From the NCBI RefSeq assembly GCF_003111645.1, contig NZ_CP022187.1:620001-684000 (forward strand): 64,000 nt of DNA, given 5' to 3'. Both the position numbers and the translations under genes were made by a program. This document shows, in pieces, positions 9,015 through 16,440 of the stretch. The notes beneath the pieces are model-generated. The model was given only the letters and a program-made list of their open reading frames with translations. It was not told the DNA's origin and searched no databases. The DNA is from Parazoarcus communis. Its GTDB lineage: Bacteria > Pseudomonadota > Gammaproteobacteria > Burkholderiales > Rhodocyclaceae. Each line of letters opens with the position of its first letter. Within the stretch, counting starts at the first letter, position 1.

Positions 9015-10333
9015 TGCGCACGCGCCAGGATGACCCACCGCCTGCGCGGACGGAATCGCTCCGCAGGTCGTCCTGGCGCGCGCTGCAAAGCCCCGCGTAT
9101 CGTCGCTACTTTCTGGGCCAGTCGCTGTCGCTGCTGGGTACCTGGATCCAGCAGGTTGCGCTGGGCTGGCTGGTGTATCGGCTCACAGACTCCACCGCAC
9201 TGCTCGGCGGTGTGGCGTTTCTGAGCCAGGCGCCGCAACTCCTGCTCGCACCTTTCGTGGGCATCATCATCGACCGGGCCGACCGCAAGCGGCTGATGCT
9301 CGTCATTCAGAGCCTGATGCTGGTACAGGCGGTGGCGCTTGCCGCGCTCACCTACCTCGACCTGATTCAGCCCTGGGTGATCCTGGTCGCCGCGGCGGTT
9401 CTCGGGGTGCTCAACAGCTTCGATGCACCGTTGCGCCACGCGCTTGCCGGGCAACTGGTCGCCAGACGCGAGGATATTCCGAATGCGATTGCGCTCAATG
9501 CGCTCACCTTCAACCTTGCCCGCTTCATCGGGCCGCCGCTGGCCGGCCTGTTGCTGGGCCTCAGCTCCGAGGCGTTCTGTTTTGCAGTCAATGGCCTGTC
9601 CTTCGTCGGCGTGATCCTTGCGCTGCTGAGCATCGACACCCCCTCAGAGCGTCCGCACGCCGTGCCTTTCGGTTCTGCGCTGCGCGAAGGTTTTGAATAC
9701 GTGCGCGGCAGCGTGCCGGTGGGCGGCCTGTTGCTGCAGGTCGCCTTGCTCAACTTTCTCGCCGCGAGCTATCTGCCCATGATGCCGGCCTTTGCCCGCG
9801 ACGTCTTTCATGGTGGACCGGACATGCTCGGTGCATTGCTGGGCAGCGCCGGGGCGGGGGCGCTCGGGGCATCGCTGTATCTGGTGACGAGGCACTCGGT
9901 TCGCGGTCTCACCGGCACCATCGCGAGTGCAAATCTGCTTGCTGCCTGTGCGCTGTGCGGATTCGCATTGACTGACGCCGCCTGGCTCGCGTGTCTGCTG
10001 CTGTTTCTGCTGGGTTTTGGCATGATTGCCAGCAACGCATCGACGAACACCATCCTGCAGACCATTCTGCCTGCGGGCCTGCGCGGACGGGTGCTGGCGC
10101 TCTATACCGCAGCCAATCTCGGGGCGGCTGCCGCGGGCGGGCTGGTGGCAGGCTGGGTGGCCGAGCGCGCAGGTCCGGAGACCACGCTGCTCGCAGCCGG
10201 CGGATTGCTGCTTGTGGTTGCGCTGCGCTTTCGCTTCGGACTGGAGCACCTGAGGGTTCATCTGCGCCCGCTTTACGCCGAGCTCGGCATCACGCATGTC
10301 ACACCAACGATGGGAAGGAAGGCTGCATCATGA
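9014..10333 (+). CDS. MFS transporter, DHA3/EntS-like
   Basis: A 439-residue, 12-helix major facilitator. The N-terminal SPAYRRYFLGQSLSLLGTWIQQVALGWLVY-type opening (here RYFLGQSLSLLGTWIQQV) and the IIIDRADRKRL loop between helices 2 and 3 are typical of the DHA3 group that includes EntS. The known tricarballylate importer TcuC belongs to a different MFS family (metabolite:H+ symporters), so this may instead export a pathway product. The start overlaps the tcuB stop by one base and its stop overlaps the next start as ATGA, so it is co-expressed with tcuAB. Confidence 0.85.
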   Translation: MRTRQDDPPPARTESLRRSSWRALQSPAYRRYFLGQSLSLLGTWIQQVALGWLVYRLTDSTALLGGVAFLSQAPQLLLAPFVGIIIDRADRKRLMLVIQSLMLVQAVALAALTYLDLIQPWVILVAAAVLGVLNSFDAPLRHALAGQLVARREDIPNAIALNALTFNLARFIGPPLAGLLLGLSSEAFCFAVNGLSFVGVILALLSIDTPSERPHAVPFGSALREGFEYVRGSVPVGGLLLQVALLNFLAASYLPMMPAFARDVFHGGPDMLGALLGSAGAGALGASLYLVTRHSVRGLTGTIASANLLAACALCGFALTDAAWLACLLLFLLGFGMIASNASTNTILQTILPAGLRGRVLALYTAANLGAAAAGGLVAGWVAERAGPETTLLAAGGLLLVVALRFRFGLEHLRVHLRPLYAELGITHVTPTMGRKAAS

Positions 10334-11286
10334 TCCGGGTCACCGTACTTGACGACTACCAGGGCATCGTCTCAGAACTCGATGCGGCCCGGATGCTCGA
10401 TGGCGTCGGCGCCGAGCTCAATGTGCTGACGACGCATATCGACGACGAGGCCGCGCTCATCGACGCCTTGCGCGGCACCCACTGTCTGGTGCTGATACGC
10501 GAACGCAGTTCGATTACCGCTGCGGTGATCGCGGCCTTGCCTGATCTCAAGCTCATCGTGCAGACCGGCAGGCTGTCCGGGTGCATCGATCTCGACGCCT
10601 GCAAGCAGCATGGCATCGTCGTGAGGGATGGAACCGGCAACCCGATTGCACCGGCCGAGCTTACCTGGGCACTTGTCCTGGCTGCATCGCGCCGAGTGGT
10701 TCCGTACGCCGTCCGACTTGATGCGGGTGTCTGGCAGCGCAGCGAAGACCGCATCGAGAATGAACAGCTCGGGCGTTCGCTGCATGGACGAACGCTCGGT
10801 GTGTGGGCGCACGGCAAGATCGGCTCCAGGGTCGCGGCTTTCGGCAAGGCCTTCGGCATGAAGGTGGTGGTGCATGGTCGTGAGGGTTCGCGGGCCTCGG
10901 CAGAGCAGGCCGGTCATACCTTCATGGCGGATCGCCGCGCATTCTTCGCCTGCGCCGATGTGCTGAGCCTGCAGCTTCGTCTCAACGACGACACCCGCCA
11001 CATCGTCACCCTCGAAGACCTGATAGCGATGCCGGGTGGCAGTCTGCTGGTCAATACCAGCCGCGCCGAGCTGATCGCGCCAGGCGTTCTGCTGACCGCG
11101 CTGGCCACCGGCCGGCCGGCGCAGGCGGCGCTCGACGTGTTCGAAGACGAGCCGTCGGGCGCAAGCCTGTACGCAGGACACCCACAGGTCCTCGCAACAC
11201 CACACCTTGGCTTTGTCGAACGCGACACCTACGAGTCCTACTTCGGCGAAGCCTTTGTGCACGTGCGGCGATTTATCCAGGGCTGA
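10330..11286 (+). CDS. D-2-hydroxyacid dehydrogenase family protein
   Basis: A 318-residue NAD(P)-dependent 2-hydroxyacid dehydrogenase. The catalytic residues can be placed as Arg in NTSRAELI, Glu in DVFEDEPSG and His in TPHLGFVERDTY. The nucleotide-binding turn is LGVWAHGKIGSR, in which the first Gly of the usual GxGxxG is Ala (AHGKIG). ATG 10330 overlaps the MFS stop as ATGA; a longer upstream frame lies inside the transporter gene. In this operon it may reduce or oxidise a 2-oxo/2-hydroxy acid linked to tricarballylate or aconitate metabolism. Substrate not determinable. Confidence 0.85.
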   Translation: MIRVTVLDDYQGIVSELDAARMLDGVGAELNVLTTHIDDEAALIDALRGTHCLVLIRERSSITAAVIAALPDLKLIVQTGRLSGCIDLDACKQHGIVVRDGTGNPIAPAELTWALVLAASRRVVPYAVRLDAGVWQRSEDRIENEQLGRSLHGRTLGVWAHGKIGSRVAAFGKAFGMKVVVHGREGSRASAEQAGHTFMADRRAFFACADVLSLQLRLNDDTRHIVTLEDLIAMPGGSLLVNTSRAELIAPGVLLTALATGRPAQAALDVFEDEPSGASLYAGHPQVLATPHLGFVERDTYESYFGEAFVHVRRFIQG

Positions 11287-11318
11287 GTCCGCCTCAAGGG
11301 ACGTGCAGTCTGTTACAA

Positions 11319-11333
11319 ATGCGTATATCGCAT
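11319..11333. promoter_or_regulatory. Candidate LysR-type operator upstream of the PrpF-family gene
   Basis: ATGCG-TATAT-CGCAT is a perfect 5-bp inverted repeat in the 134-base gap before the PrpF-family gene. Nearly the same sequence (ATGCTTATATCGCAA) occurs at 14790-14804 upstream of the porin gene. Both fit the general LysR box (short A/T-flanked dyad), so they may be bound by the same regulator. Confidence 0.45.
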
Positions 11334-11420
11334 CAATCAGCTTCTTTGTTTCATTTCAGGTAAAAAACGTTTCGCTTGAAAATTCGCTATTGACGACATT
11401 TCCGGTCGAGCGAGACAAAC

Positions 11421-12518
11421 ATGCTGAAGACGATTCGTTGCACCCTGATGCGCGGAGGTACCTCTAAGGGGCCGTATTTCCAGGCCCATGATTTGCCGGC
11501 AGAGCCTGCAGAGCGCGACCGCGTGCTGCTGGCTGCGATGGGCTCGCCCCATATCCGGCAGGTCGATGGCATCGGTGGTGGGGATACCCTGAGCAGCAAG
11601 GCGGTGGTCGTGAGCCCGTCCTCGCGCGAGGGCATCGACATCGAGTACCTTTTTGCGCAGGTCTCGGTCGATCAGTCCACCGTGGACACCATGCCCAACT
11701 GCGGCAACATGCTCGCAGGCGTCGGCCCCTACGCCATCGAAAACGGGCTGGTGAAGGCGGGTGATCCGGTCACCACGCTGCGCATTCTTAACCGCAACAC
11801 GGGCAAGGTGGTCGAGGCCATCGTGCAGACGCCAGGCGGAAAGGTGAGCTACGAAGGCGACACCCGCATCGACGGTGTGCCCGGCAGCGGAGCGCCAATC
11901 GTCCTCAACTTTCTCGATGCGGCGGGTGCCAAGACCGGCAGGCTGTTTCCGACCGGAAACCGGATCGATGTGGTCGACGGCATTGCGGTGACCTGTATCG
12001 ACTTCGCGTCGCCGCTGGTGTTCGTGGCGGCGGAATCGCTTGGCCGGATCGGCCATGAGTCGAAGCAGGTGCTCGACGCCGATACCGGCCTGAAAGCCCG
12101 CCTGGAGAAGATCCGGCTTGAAATCGGCCGGCGCGCGGGGCTGGGCGACGTGAGCGCTTCGGTGCTGCCCAAGATCGCGCTGGTCGCCACGCCGGAGCGC
12201 GACGGCAGTATCACCTCACGTTACTTCACACCGTGGACCTGCCACTCGGCCTTCGCGGTGACGGGCGCGCTGTGTCTTGCGGCCGCATGCAGTATCGAGG
12301 GCACCGTTCCCGCCGCTTACGCACGACGCAATGCAGCCGATCCGAACCTCATCACCATCGAGCATCCCGCAGGCGGGCTCAGCATCCGCATGGGACCGGC
12401 GGCCGATTCAACGCCGGAGAACCCGGAGTTTGCCGTGGCGGGCCTCGTTCGCACTGCACGGCCCCTGTTCATTGGCGTCGTGCATGTGCCGATGACCGCA
12501 GCCGGGCTTGCTGCCTGA
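11421..12518 (+). CDS. PrpF/GalD-family isomerase (4-oxalomesaconate tautomerase-like)
   Basis: A 365-residue protein of the PrpF family with a diaminopimelate-epimerase-like fold. It begins MLKTIRCTLMRGGTSKGPYF, and the catalytic Cys lies in TMPNCGNMLAGVGPYAIE; the second half contains PKIALV and TPWTCHSAFAVTGA, the partner Cys region. Members include GalD (4-oxalomesaconate tautomerase), PrpF (2-methylaconitate cis-trans isomerase) and aconitate isomerases. Next to tricarballylate dehydrogenase, whose product is cis-aconitate, an aconitate or methylaconitate isomerase role is attractive but unproven. It has its own upstream region of 134 bases with a LysR-type box. Confidence 0.82.
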   Translation: MLKTIRCTLMRGGTSKGPYFQAHDLPAEPAERDRVLLAAMGSPHIRQVDGIGGGDTLSSKAVVVSPSSREGIDIEYLFAQVSVDQSTVDTMPNCGNMLAGVGPYAIENGLVKAGDPVTTLRILNRNTGKVVEAIVQTPGGKVSYEGDTRIDGVPGSGAPIVLNFLDAAGAKTGRLFPTGNRIDVVDGIAVTCIDFASPLVFVAAESLGRIGHESKQVLDADTGLKARLEKIRLEIGRRAGLGDVSASVLPKIALVATPERDGSITSRYFTPWTCHSAFAVTGALCLAAACSIEGTVPAAYARRNAADPNLITIEHPAGGLSIRMGPAADSTPENPEFAVAGLVRTARPLFIGVVHVPMTAAGLAA

Positions 12519-12532
12519 ACATCACGTCGCGT

Positions 12533-12560
12533 GCGCCGAGGGGCGTGCCCCCTTCGGCGC
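12533..12560. terminator. Hairpin between convergent genes
   Basis: GCGCCGAGGGG pairs with CCCCTTCGGCGC with one bulge and a short loop. It lies between the PrpF-family gene and the convergent 66-residue gene and could end transcription from both sides. No clear T-tract is present on either side. Confidence 0.45.
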
Positions 12561-12596
12561 GGCACAGAAGGCCCTGCCCATCTCGCGCCATGACCT

Positions 12597-12797
12597 TTAC
12601 TTGTCGCCAAGTCGGGCGAGCTCAGCCTCCACTTCATCACAACGTGCTCTCGCCTTCTCGAAAGCCTTCTTCAGCTGTGCGACCTTCTTCAATGCTTCCT
12701 CATCCTGAATGGCACTGTAGCTTGGGGTGACGTCTTCCTTGCTTTCCTTGTAGATTGCTTGGGCCTGGCAGCTTGGGCAGATACGGACGTCAGACAT
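12597..12797 (-). CDS. Small hypothetical protein with CxxC and coiled coil
   Basis: A 66-residue protein starting MSDVRICPSCQAQAIYKES, with one CPSC pair near the N-terminus and a heptad-like helix in the second half (EEALKKVAQLKKAFEKAR, then VEAELARLG). The pair could bind metal only as a dimer or with Cys53. The start is chosen because upstream in-frame sequence looks non-coding and MSDVR follows a GGAGAG-type site. No family recognised; the charge-rich helix suggests a soluble oligomer. Confidence 0.6.
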   Translation of the reverse strand: MSDVRICPSCQAQAIYKESKEDVTPSYSAIQDEEALKKVAQLKKAFEKARARCDEVEAELARLGDK

Positions 12798-12879
12798 GGG
12801 GCTGGCTCTCCAATGAGTGGGGTCGGGGCACTGGCGACGGTGGGCCCGCCGCAGCGGAGCGTCGCCAGTGCGAGGCGAA

Positions 12880-13743
12880 TCAAAGGCCGAGCTGAGCCAC
12901 AAGCGCGGCTTCCACCGGCATCGCATCGCGACCGAGCAGGCGGGCAAAGTCGCCCGTCTGGATGTCGTAGCCGCCGCGGTCCATGGCGGCGAACATGCCT
13001 GCCAGCGCGTCGGCCAGCCACTGCGGCATGCCTGTCGCTTTCACCAGTATCGACGCATAGTCGCTCGTCGGCAGTGAGTGGTACGCAACCGGCTTGCCGG
13101 TGCGCGTTTCCAGTACGGCGGCGATGTCTGCCATGTTCAGCGCGGTCGGGCCGGTCAGTGTGTAGGTCTTTCCCGGATGACCTCCCGTCGTGAGTACCTT
13201 GGCAGCGGCTGCGGCCAGGTCGGCGCGACGGATGAAGCGTGCCTTGCCGTGTTGGTTGGGCGACGCGACGCCGCGTTCGGCATAGCCATTGAGGAAGGCG
13301 GGCAGGATGTCCGCATAGACACCATGGCGCAGGATGGTGAATTCGAGGCCGCTTTCTGCGAGGGTGCGCTCGGTGTCGGCGTGGATGCGTGCAAAGCCGA
13401 ATGGCGAATCTTCCGCGGTATCAACGAAGCTGGTGTAGACGATCCGCTTCACCCCATTGCGCACGGCCGCTGCGATTGCGTTGCGGTGGTGCTCGATGCG
13501 GACGTCGATCGGCGCGTCACCTGACACCAGGTACAGGGTGTCGATACCGTTGAAGGCAGCGTCGAGGCTTGCGGGGTCGGCGTAGTCGGCCTTGCGCAGC
13601 TGCACGCCTTTCGCTTCGAGTGCCGCGGCGGCGTCTGGTTTGCGCGTCCCGGCAACGATCTGCGCTGCGGGGGTGCCGCTTTCGATGAGGGTATTGATGA
13701 CTGCGTTGCCGAGTTGGCCGGTGGCGCCAGTGATGAGAATCAT
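12880..13743 (-). CDS. NAD(P)-binding oxidoreductase, NmrA/QorB-like
   Basis: A 287-residue atypical short-chain dehydrogenase. The N-terminal MILITGATGQLGNAVINTL is the glycine-rich TGxxGxxG dinucleotide motif, GTRKPD follows the second strand as in NADPH users, and IVYTSFV occupies the catalytic-strand region without a full YxxxK. Length and pattern match quinone oxidoreductase QorB (286 residues) and NmrA-like sensors. ATG 13743 follows AGGAGC. It is divergent from a LysR gene with 125 bases between them, the classical layout in which the LysR protein controls the oxidoreductase. Confidence 0.85.
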   Translation of the reverse strand: MILITGATGQLGNAVINTLIESGTPAAQIVAGTRKPDAAAALEAKGVQLRKADYADPASLDAAFNGIDTLYLVSGDAPIDVRIEHHRNAIAAAVRNGVKRIVYTSFVDTAEDSPFGFARIHADTERTLAESGLEFTILRHGVYADILPAFLNGYAERGVASPNQHGKARFIRRADLAAAAAKVLTTGGHPGKTYTLTGPTALNMADIAAVLETRTGKPVAYHSLPTSDYASILVKATGMPQWLADALAGMFAAMDRGGYDIQTGDFARLLGRDAMPVEAALVAQLGL

Positions 13744-13794
13744 GATGTGCTCCTGAGGTGGTTGAGGTCCCGATGGGATGGGACGCATATTGCC

Positions 13795-13813
13795 TATCCT
13801 CAAGATGTAGATA
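13795..13813. promoter_or_regulatory. Candidate LysR box in divergent intergenic region
   Basis: TATC-N11-GATA (an ATC-N11-GAT dyad of the T-N11-A type) lies in the 125-base gap between the divergent oxidoreductase and LysR genes, where a LysR protein usually binds to control both. Confidence 0.35.
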
Positions 13814-13868
13814 AACGCCGGTAATGTCATATGATTGATACGTTCAGTACATAAATAGAGGTCAGGAT

Positions 13869-14789
13869 ATGGATCGGCTGCAGTCCATGAAGATTTTTGC
13901 CTGCGTGGTCGACAGTGGCGGCTTTTCGGCGGCTGCCGATCAGCTGGGTCTGTCGCAGGCTCAGGTCACGCGCCATGTTGCTGCGCTGGAGTCCGACCTT
14001 GGATTGCGTCTGCTCGAACGCACGACACGACGCATGCATCTGACCGAGATCGGCGAAGCCTATCTGGATCGCTGCCGTCGTATCCTGGCGCTGGTCGAGG
14101 AAGCCGACACGATGGGTGAGGCGCACCGGGGTGAGCCGCGGGGGGTGCTGCGGCTGACCAGCTCGGTGTCGTTCGCGCGCGCGCATCTTGCGCCGGCGAT
14201 TGCCGAGTACATGCAGCTGTTTCCGGAAACGGGCTTCGACCTCATTCTCAGCGACCGCACGCTCAACATGGTGGACGAGGGCATCGACCTCGCCTTCCGC
14301 ATCACCCATGCGGTTGACCCCGGGTTGGTCGCACGCCCGCTGGCACCCTGTCGCGTGGTGGTGTGTGCGTCACCGGGCTACATCGAGCGCAATGGCCGCC
14401 CTGAGCGCCCTGAAGACCTGCGCCATCACGACTGCCTGAGTCACAGCTACTTCAAGCGCAGCATCTGGCCGTTTCGCGGTGCGGGCGGGGAGCAGAGCAT
14501 CGCAGTGCGAACCCGTGTGGCGGGTGACGTTGATTTTCTGCATGCGCTGGCATGCGCCGGGGCGGGGGTGGCACACCTGCCCTCATACCTGGTCGGCGAT
14601 GACATTCGCGCCGGCGTGCTCGTCCCCTTGCTTGAGGAATACGAGATGCCGTCGCCTTCGGTCTATGCGGTGTATCCGAGCCGCCACTATCTGCTGCCAA
14701 AGGTGCGGAGCTTTCTCGACTACTTTGCCGAACGTGTTGGCGACCCGCCACACTGGGATCGCGGCTGGTCGGACAGCGCGCCACAATAA
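13869..14789 (+). CDS. LysR-family transcriptional regulator (CrgA-like)
   Basis: A 306-residue LysR protein starting MDRLQSMKIFACVVDSGGF, with the helix-turn-helix at about residues 18-37 (FSAAADQLGLSQAQVTRHVA). The C-terminal domain has the TSSVSFARAHLAP, FDLILSDRTLNMVDEGIDLAFRI and PSYLV pattern common in the CrgA/DmlR-like group. It diverges from the QorB-like gene and precedes the porin gene, so it may control either or both. A box resembling the one upstream of the PrpF-family gene begins directly after its stop codon. Confidence 0.9.
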   Translation: MDRLQSMKIFACVVDSGGFSAAADQLGLSQAQVTRHVAALESDLGLRLLERTTRRMHLTEIGEAYLDRCRRILALVEEADTMGEAHRGEPRGVLRLTSSVSFARAHLAPAIAEYMQLFPETGFDLILSDRTLNMVDEGIDLAFRITHAVDPGLVARPLAPCRVVVCASPGYIERNGRPERPEDLRHHDCLSHSYFKRSIWPFRGAGGEQSIAVRTRVAGDVDFLHALACAGAGVAHLPSYLVGDDIRAGVLVPLLEEYEMPSPSVYAVYPSRHYLLPKVRSFLDYFAERVGDPPHWDRGWSDSAPQ

Positions 14790-14804
14790 ATGCTTATATC
14801 GCAA
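14790..14804. promoter_or_regulatory. Candidate LysR-type operator upstream of the porin gene
   Basis: ATGCTTATATCGCAA begins right after the LysR stop codon, 131 bases before the porin start. It matches the dyad at 11319-11333 in 13 of 15 positions, differing at the fifth and last bases. Confidence 0.42.
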
Positions 14805-14934
14805 TAAAGTCAATCGATAATTCATTTCTGTGCAATAAACGCTTTGCTCATACTTTGCCTCACTGCGACGGCACACGGACCTTGCGCCAGTCTGCAGCGC
14901 TGCGACAGCAGCTCCAAAACACCGAGGAGGCAAC

Positions 14935-16245
14935 ATGAAGCAAAAGAAGATTTCGCTGCTGGTGCAGGTGCTTGTCGGGAGCACGTTGCTCTCCGGCATC
15001 GCGACCGCAGCCGACCTGGAAGGGCATTCACTCGAAATGAAGGTGCGTGGCATCTATTTCGACCGCGACTACGAGACCGATACCAATGACCGCAGCCAGT
15101 CGGCCCTGGGTCTGCAGCTGAACTACGAGTCGCCGTATTTCGGCGACGTCATTGGTTTCGGTCTGTCCGGCTACAGCGTCATCAAGTTTGATGCCAGTGG
15201 TCGCATGACGAGCGATGTGCTCAAGGTCAACAGTGACGGCGATGCGCAGGATGGCTTCGGCAAGATTGGCCAGGCTTTCATCAAGTTCAAGTACCAGGAC
15301 TTGGCGAAGGCAAAGCTCGGACGTCAGCTGCACAAGAGCATGCTGCTGTCGAGCTCGGGCAGTCGCGCGATTCCCAACACCTTCTCGGGTGGCACGGGCG
15401 AAATCCGGCCATTGAAGGGCCTGAGCATCTACGGTGCGATGTATGACGAGTGGTCGCCGCGCGCAGACGCCCACTTCTACAAGTTCAAGACCGACAAGTC
15501 CGACGAAGGCGACATCGACTACATCGGCATCCTGGGTGCCAGCTACGAGAATGGACCGTTCAGCGTCGATCTCGAGTACCTCAACGCGAAGAATTTCCTG
15601 AGCAAGACCGGTCTGGTGGCGGCCTATACCTTTGCACTACCCAACAAGTCTTCTCTCAAGCTGACCGGTGGCATTCACACCTCCAGCGACGACGGCAAGC
15701 TGTTTGTGACGGCTTCGGAGAGCGCCGAGCTGGACGATGAGGATGTGCCGGGTTCCGCCAACAAGAAGAGCGACAACGACGGGCAGGGCATCTACATTGC
15801 AGCGGACTGGAAGATGGGCAACCTCGCGCTGGGTGCCGCAGTGTCCAAGTTCGACGGCGCCTGGATCGAAGACAACTTCGCCGGCGATCACGGCACCAAT
15901 CCCTTTCCCACGGGCGGCGTGCTTGCCGACTTTTCGAACCGTGACGAACTGGTGTGGATGGCGTCCGTCGGCTACGACTGGAAGGATTTCGTCAAAGGCC
16001 TGAAAACCTCGGTCAGCTACAAGAAGGGCACGGGCGCCAAGAACAGCCATGTGCGTTCGCGCGGTGAGGCAGACGAAAGCGAGCTTGCGGTCGATGTGCG
16101 CTATCAGATTCCCGTGGTCAAGGGGCTCGGCGTTCGCTACACCTACCTCGACTACCGTTCGGACAAGACCGGACGACTCGATGGTGTGAAGGAAGACGAG
16201 ATCGATCATCGCTTCTACATCGATTACACCTACCGCTTTTTCTGA
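14935..16245 (+). CDS. Outer-membrane porin, OprD-like
   Basis: A 436-residue exported protein. Residues 1-25 form a signal peptide (KQKKISLLVQVLVGSTLLSG, cleavage near IATAA-D). The mature part is built of short amphipathic strands and ends DHRFYIDYTYRFF; the terminal Phe is the outer-membrane beta-barrel insertion signal. The pattern EMKVRGIYFDRDYE near the N-terminus and YIGILGASYENGPFSVDLEY midway resembles OprD-family substrate-specific channels for small acids. ATG 14935 follows GAGGAGG. It could let the carboxylates used by the upstream pathways across the outer membrane; that link is inference. Confidence 0.85.
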   Translation: MKQKKISLLVQVLVGSTLLSGIATAADLEGHSLEMKVRGIYFDRDYETDTNDRSQSALGLQLNYESPYFGDVIGFGLSGYSVIKFDASGRMTSDVLKVNSDGDAQDGFGKIGQAFIKFKYQDLAKAKLGRQLHKSMLLSSSGSRAIPNTFSGGTGEIRPLKGLSIYGAMYDEWSPRADAHFYKFKTDKSDEGDIDYIGILGASYENGPFSVDLEYLNAKNFLSKTGLVAAYTFALPNKSSLKLTGGIHTSSDDGKLFVTASESAELDDEDVPGSANKKSDNDGQGIYIAADWKMGNLALGAAVSKFDGAWIEDNFAGDHGTNPFPTGGVLADFSNRDELVWMASVGYDWKDFVKGLKTSVSYKKGTGAKNSHVRSRGEADESELAVDVRYQIPVVKGLGVRYTYLDYRSDKTGRLDGVKEDEIDHRFYIDYTYRFF

Positions 16246-16261
16246 TTGAGCGGTCTCCTCT

Positions 16262-16299
16262 GGCGCCGTGGGGTTCATCCGGACCGCCCGGTGCTTTTT
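16262..16299 (+). terminator. Rho-independent terminator after the porin gene
   Basis: GCGCCG (16263-16268) pairs with CGGTGC (16289-16294), allowing one G-T pair, and is followed at once by TTTTT. It is 18 bases downstream of the porin stop. Confidence 0.5.
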
Positions 16300-16440
16300 G
16301 TATCCGTTTGGACAAAGGGCTTGATGGCGCCTTTTGAGGCGGGGTGTTAGACCGTATCATGCGGGGCATGGGATGCGCGGCTGTGCCATCAAGCTCGCCG
16401 CACGCATCGCCGATACGCCAGCGCCCCAGGATACCAATTC

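Noticed and set aside
12533-12560. CRISPR or repeat array
   Set aside because: Only single inverted repeats occur here and elsewhere in the window; no regularly spaced direct repeats were seen.
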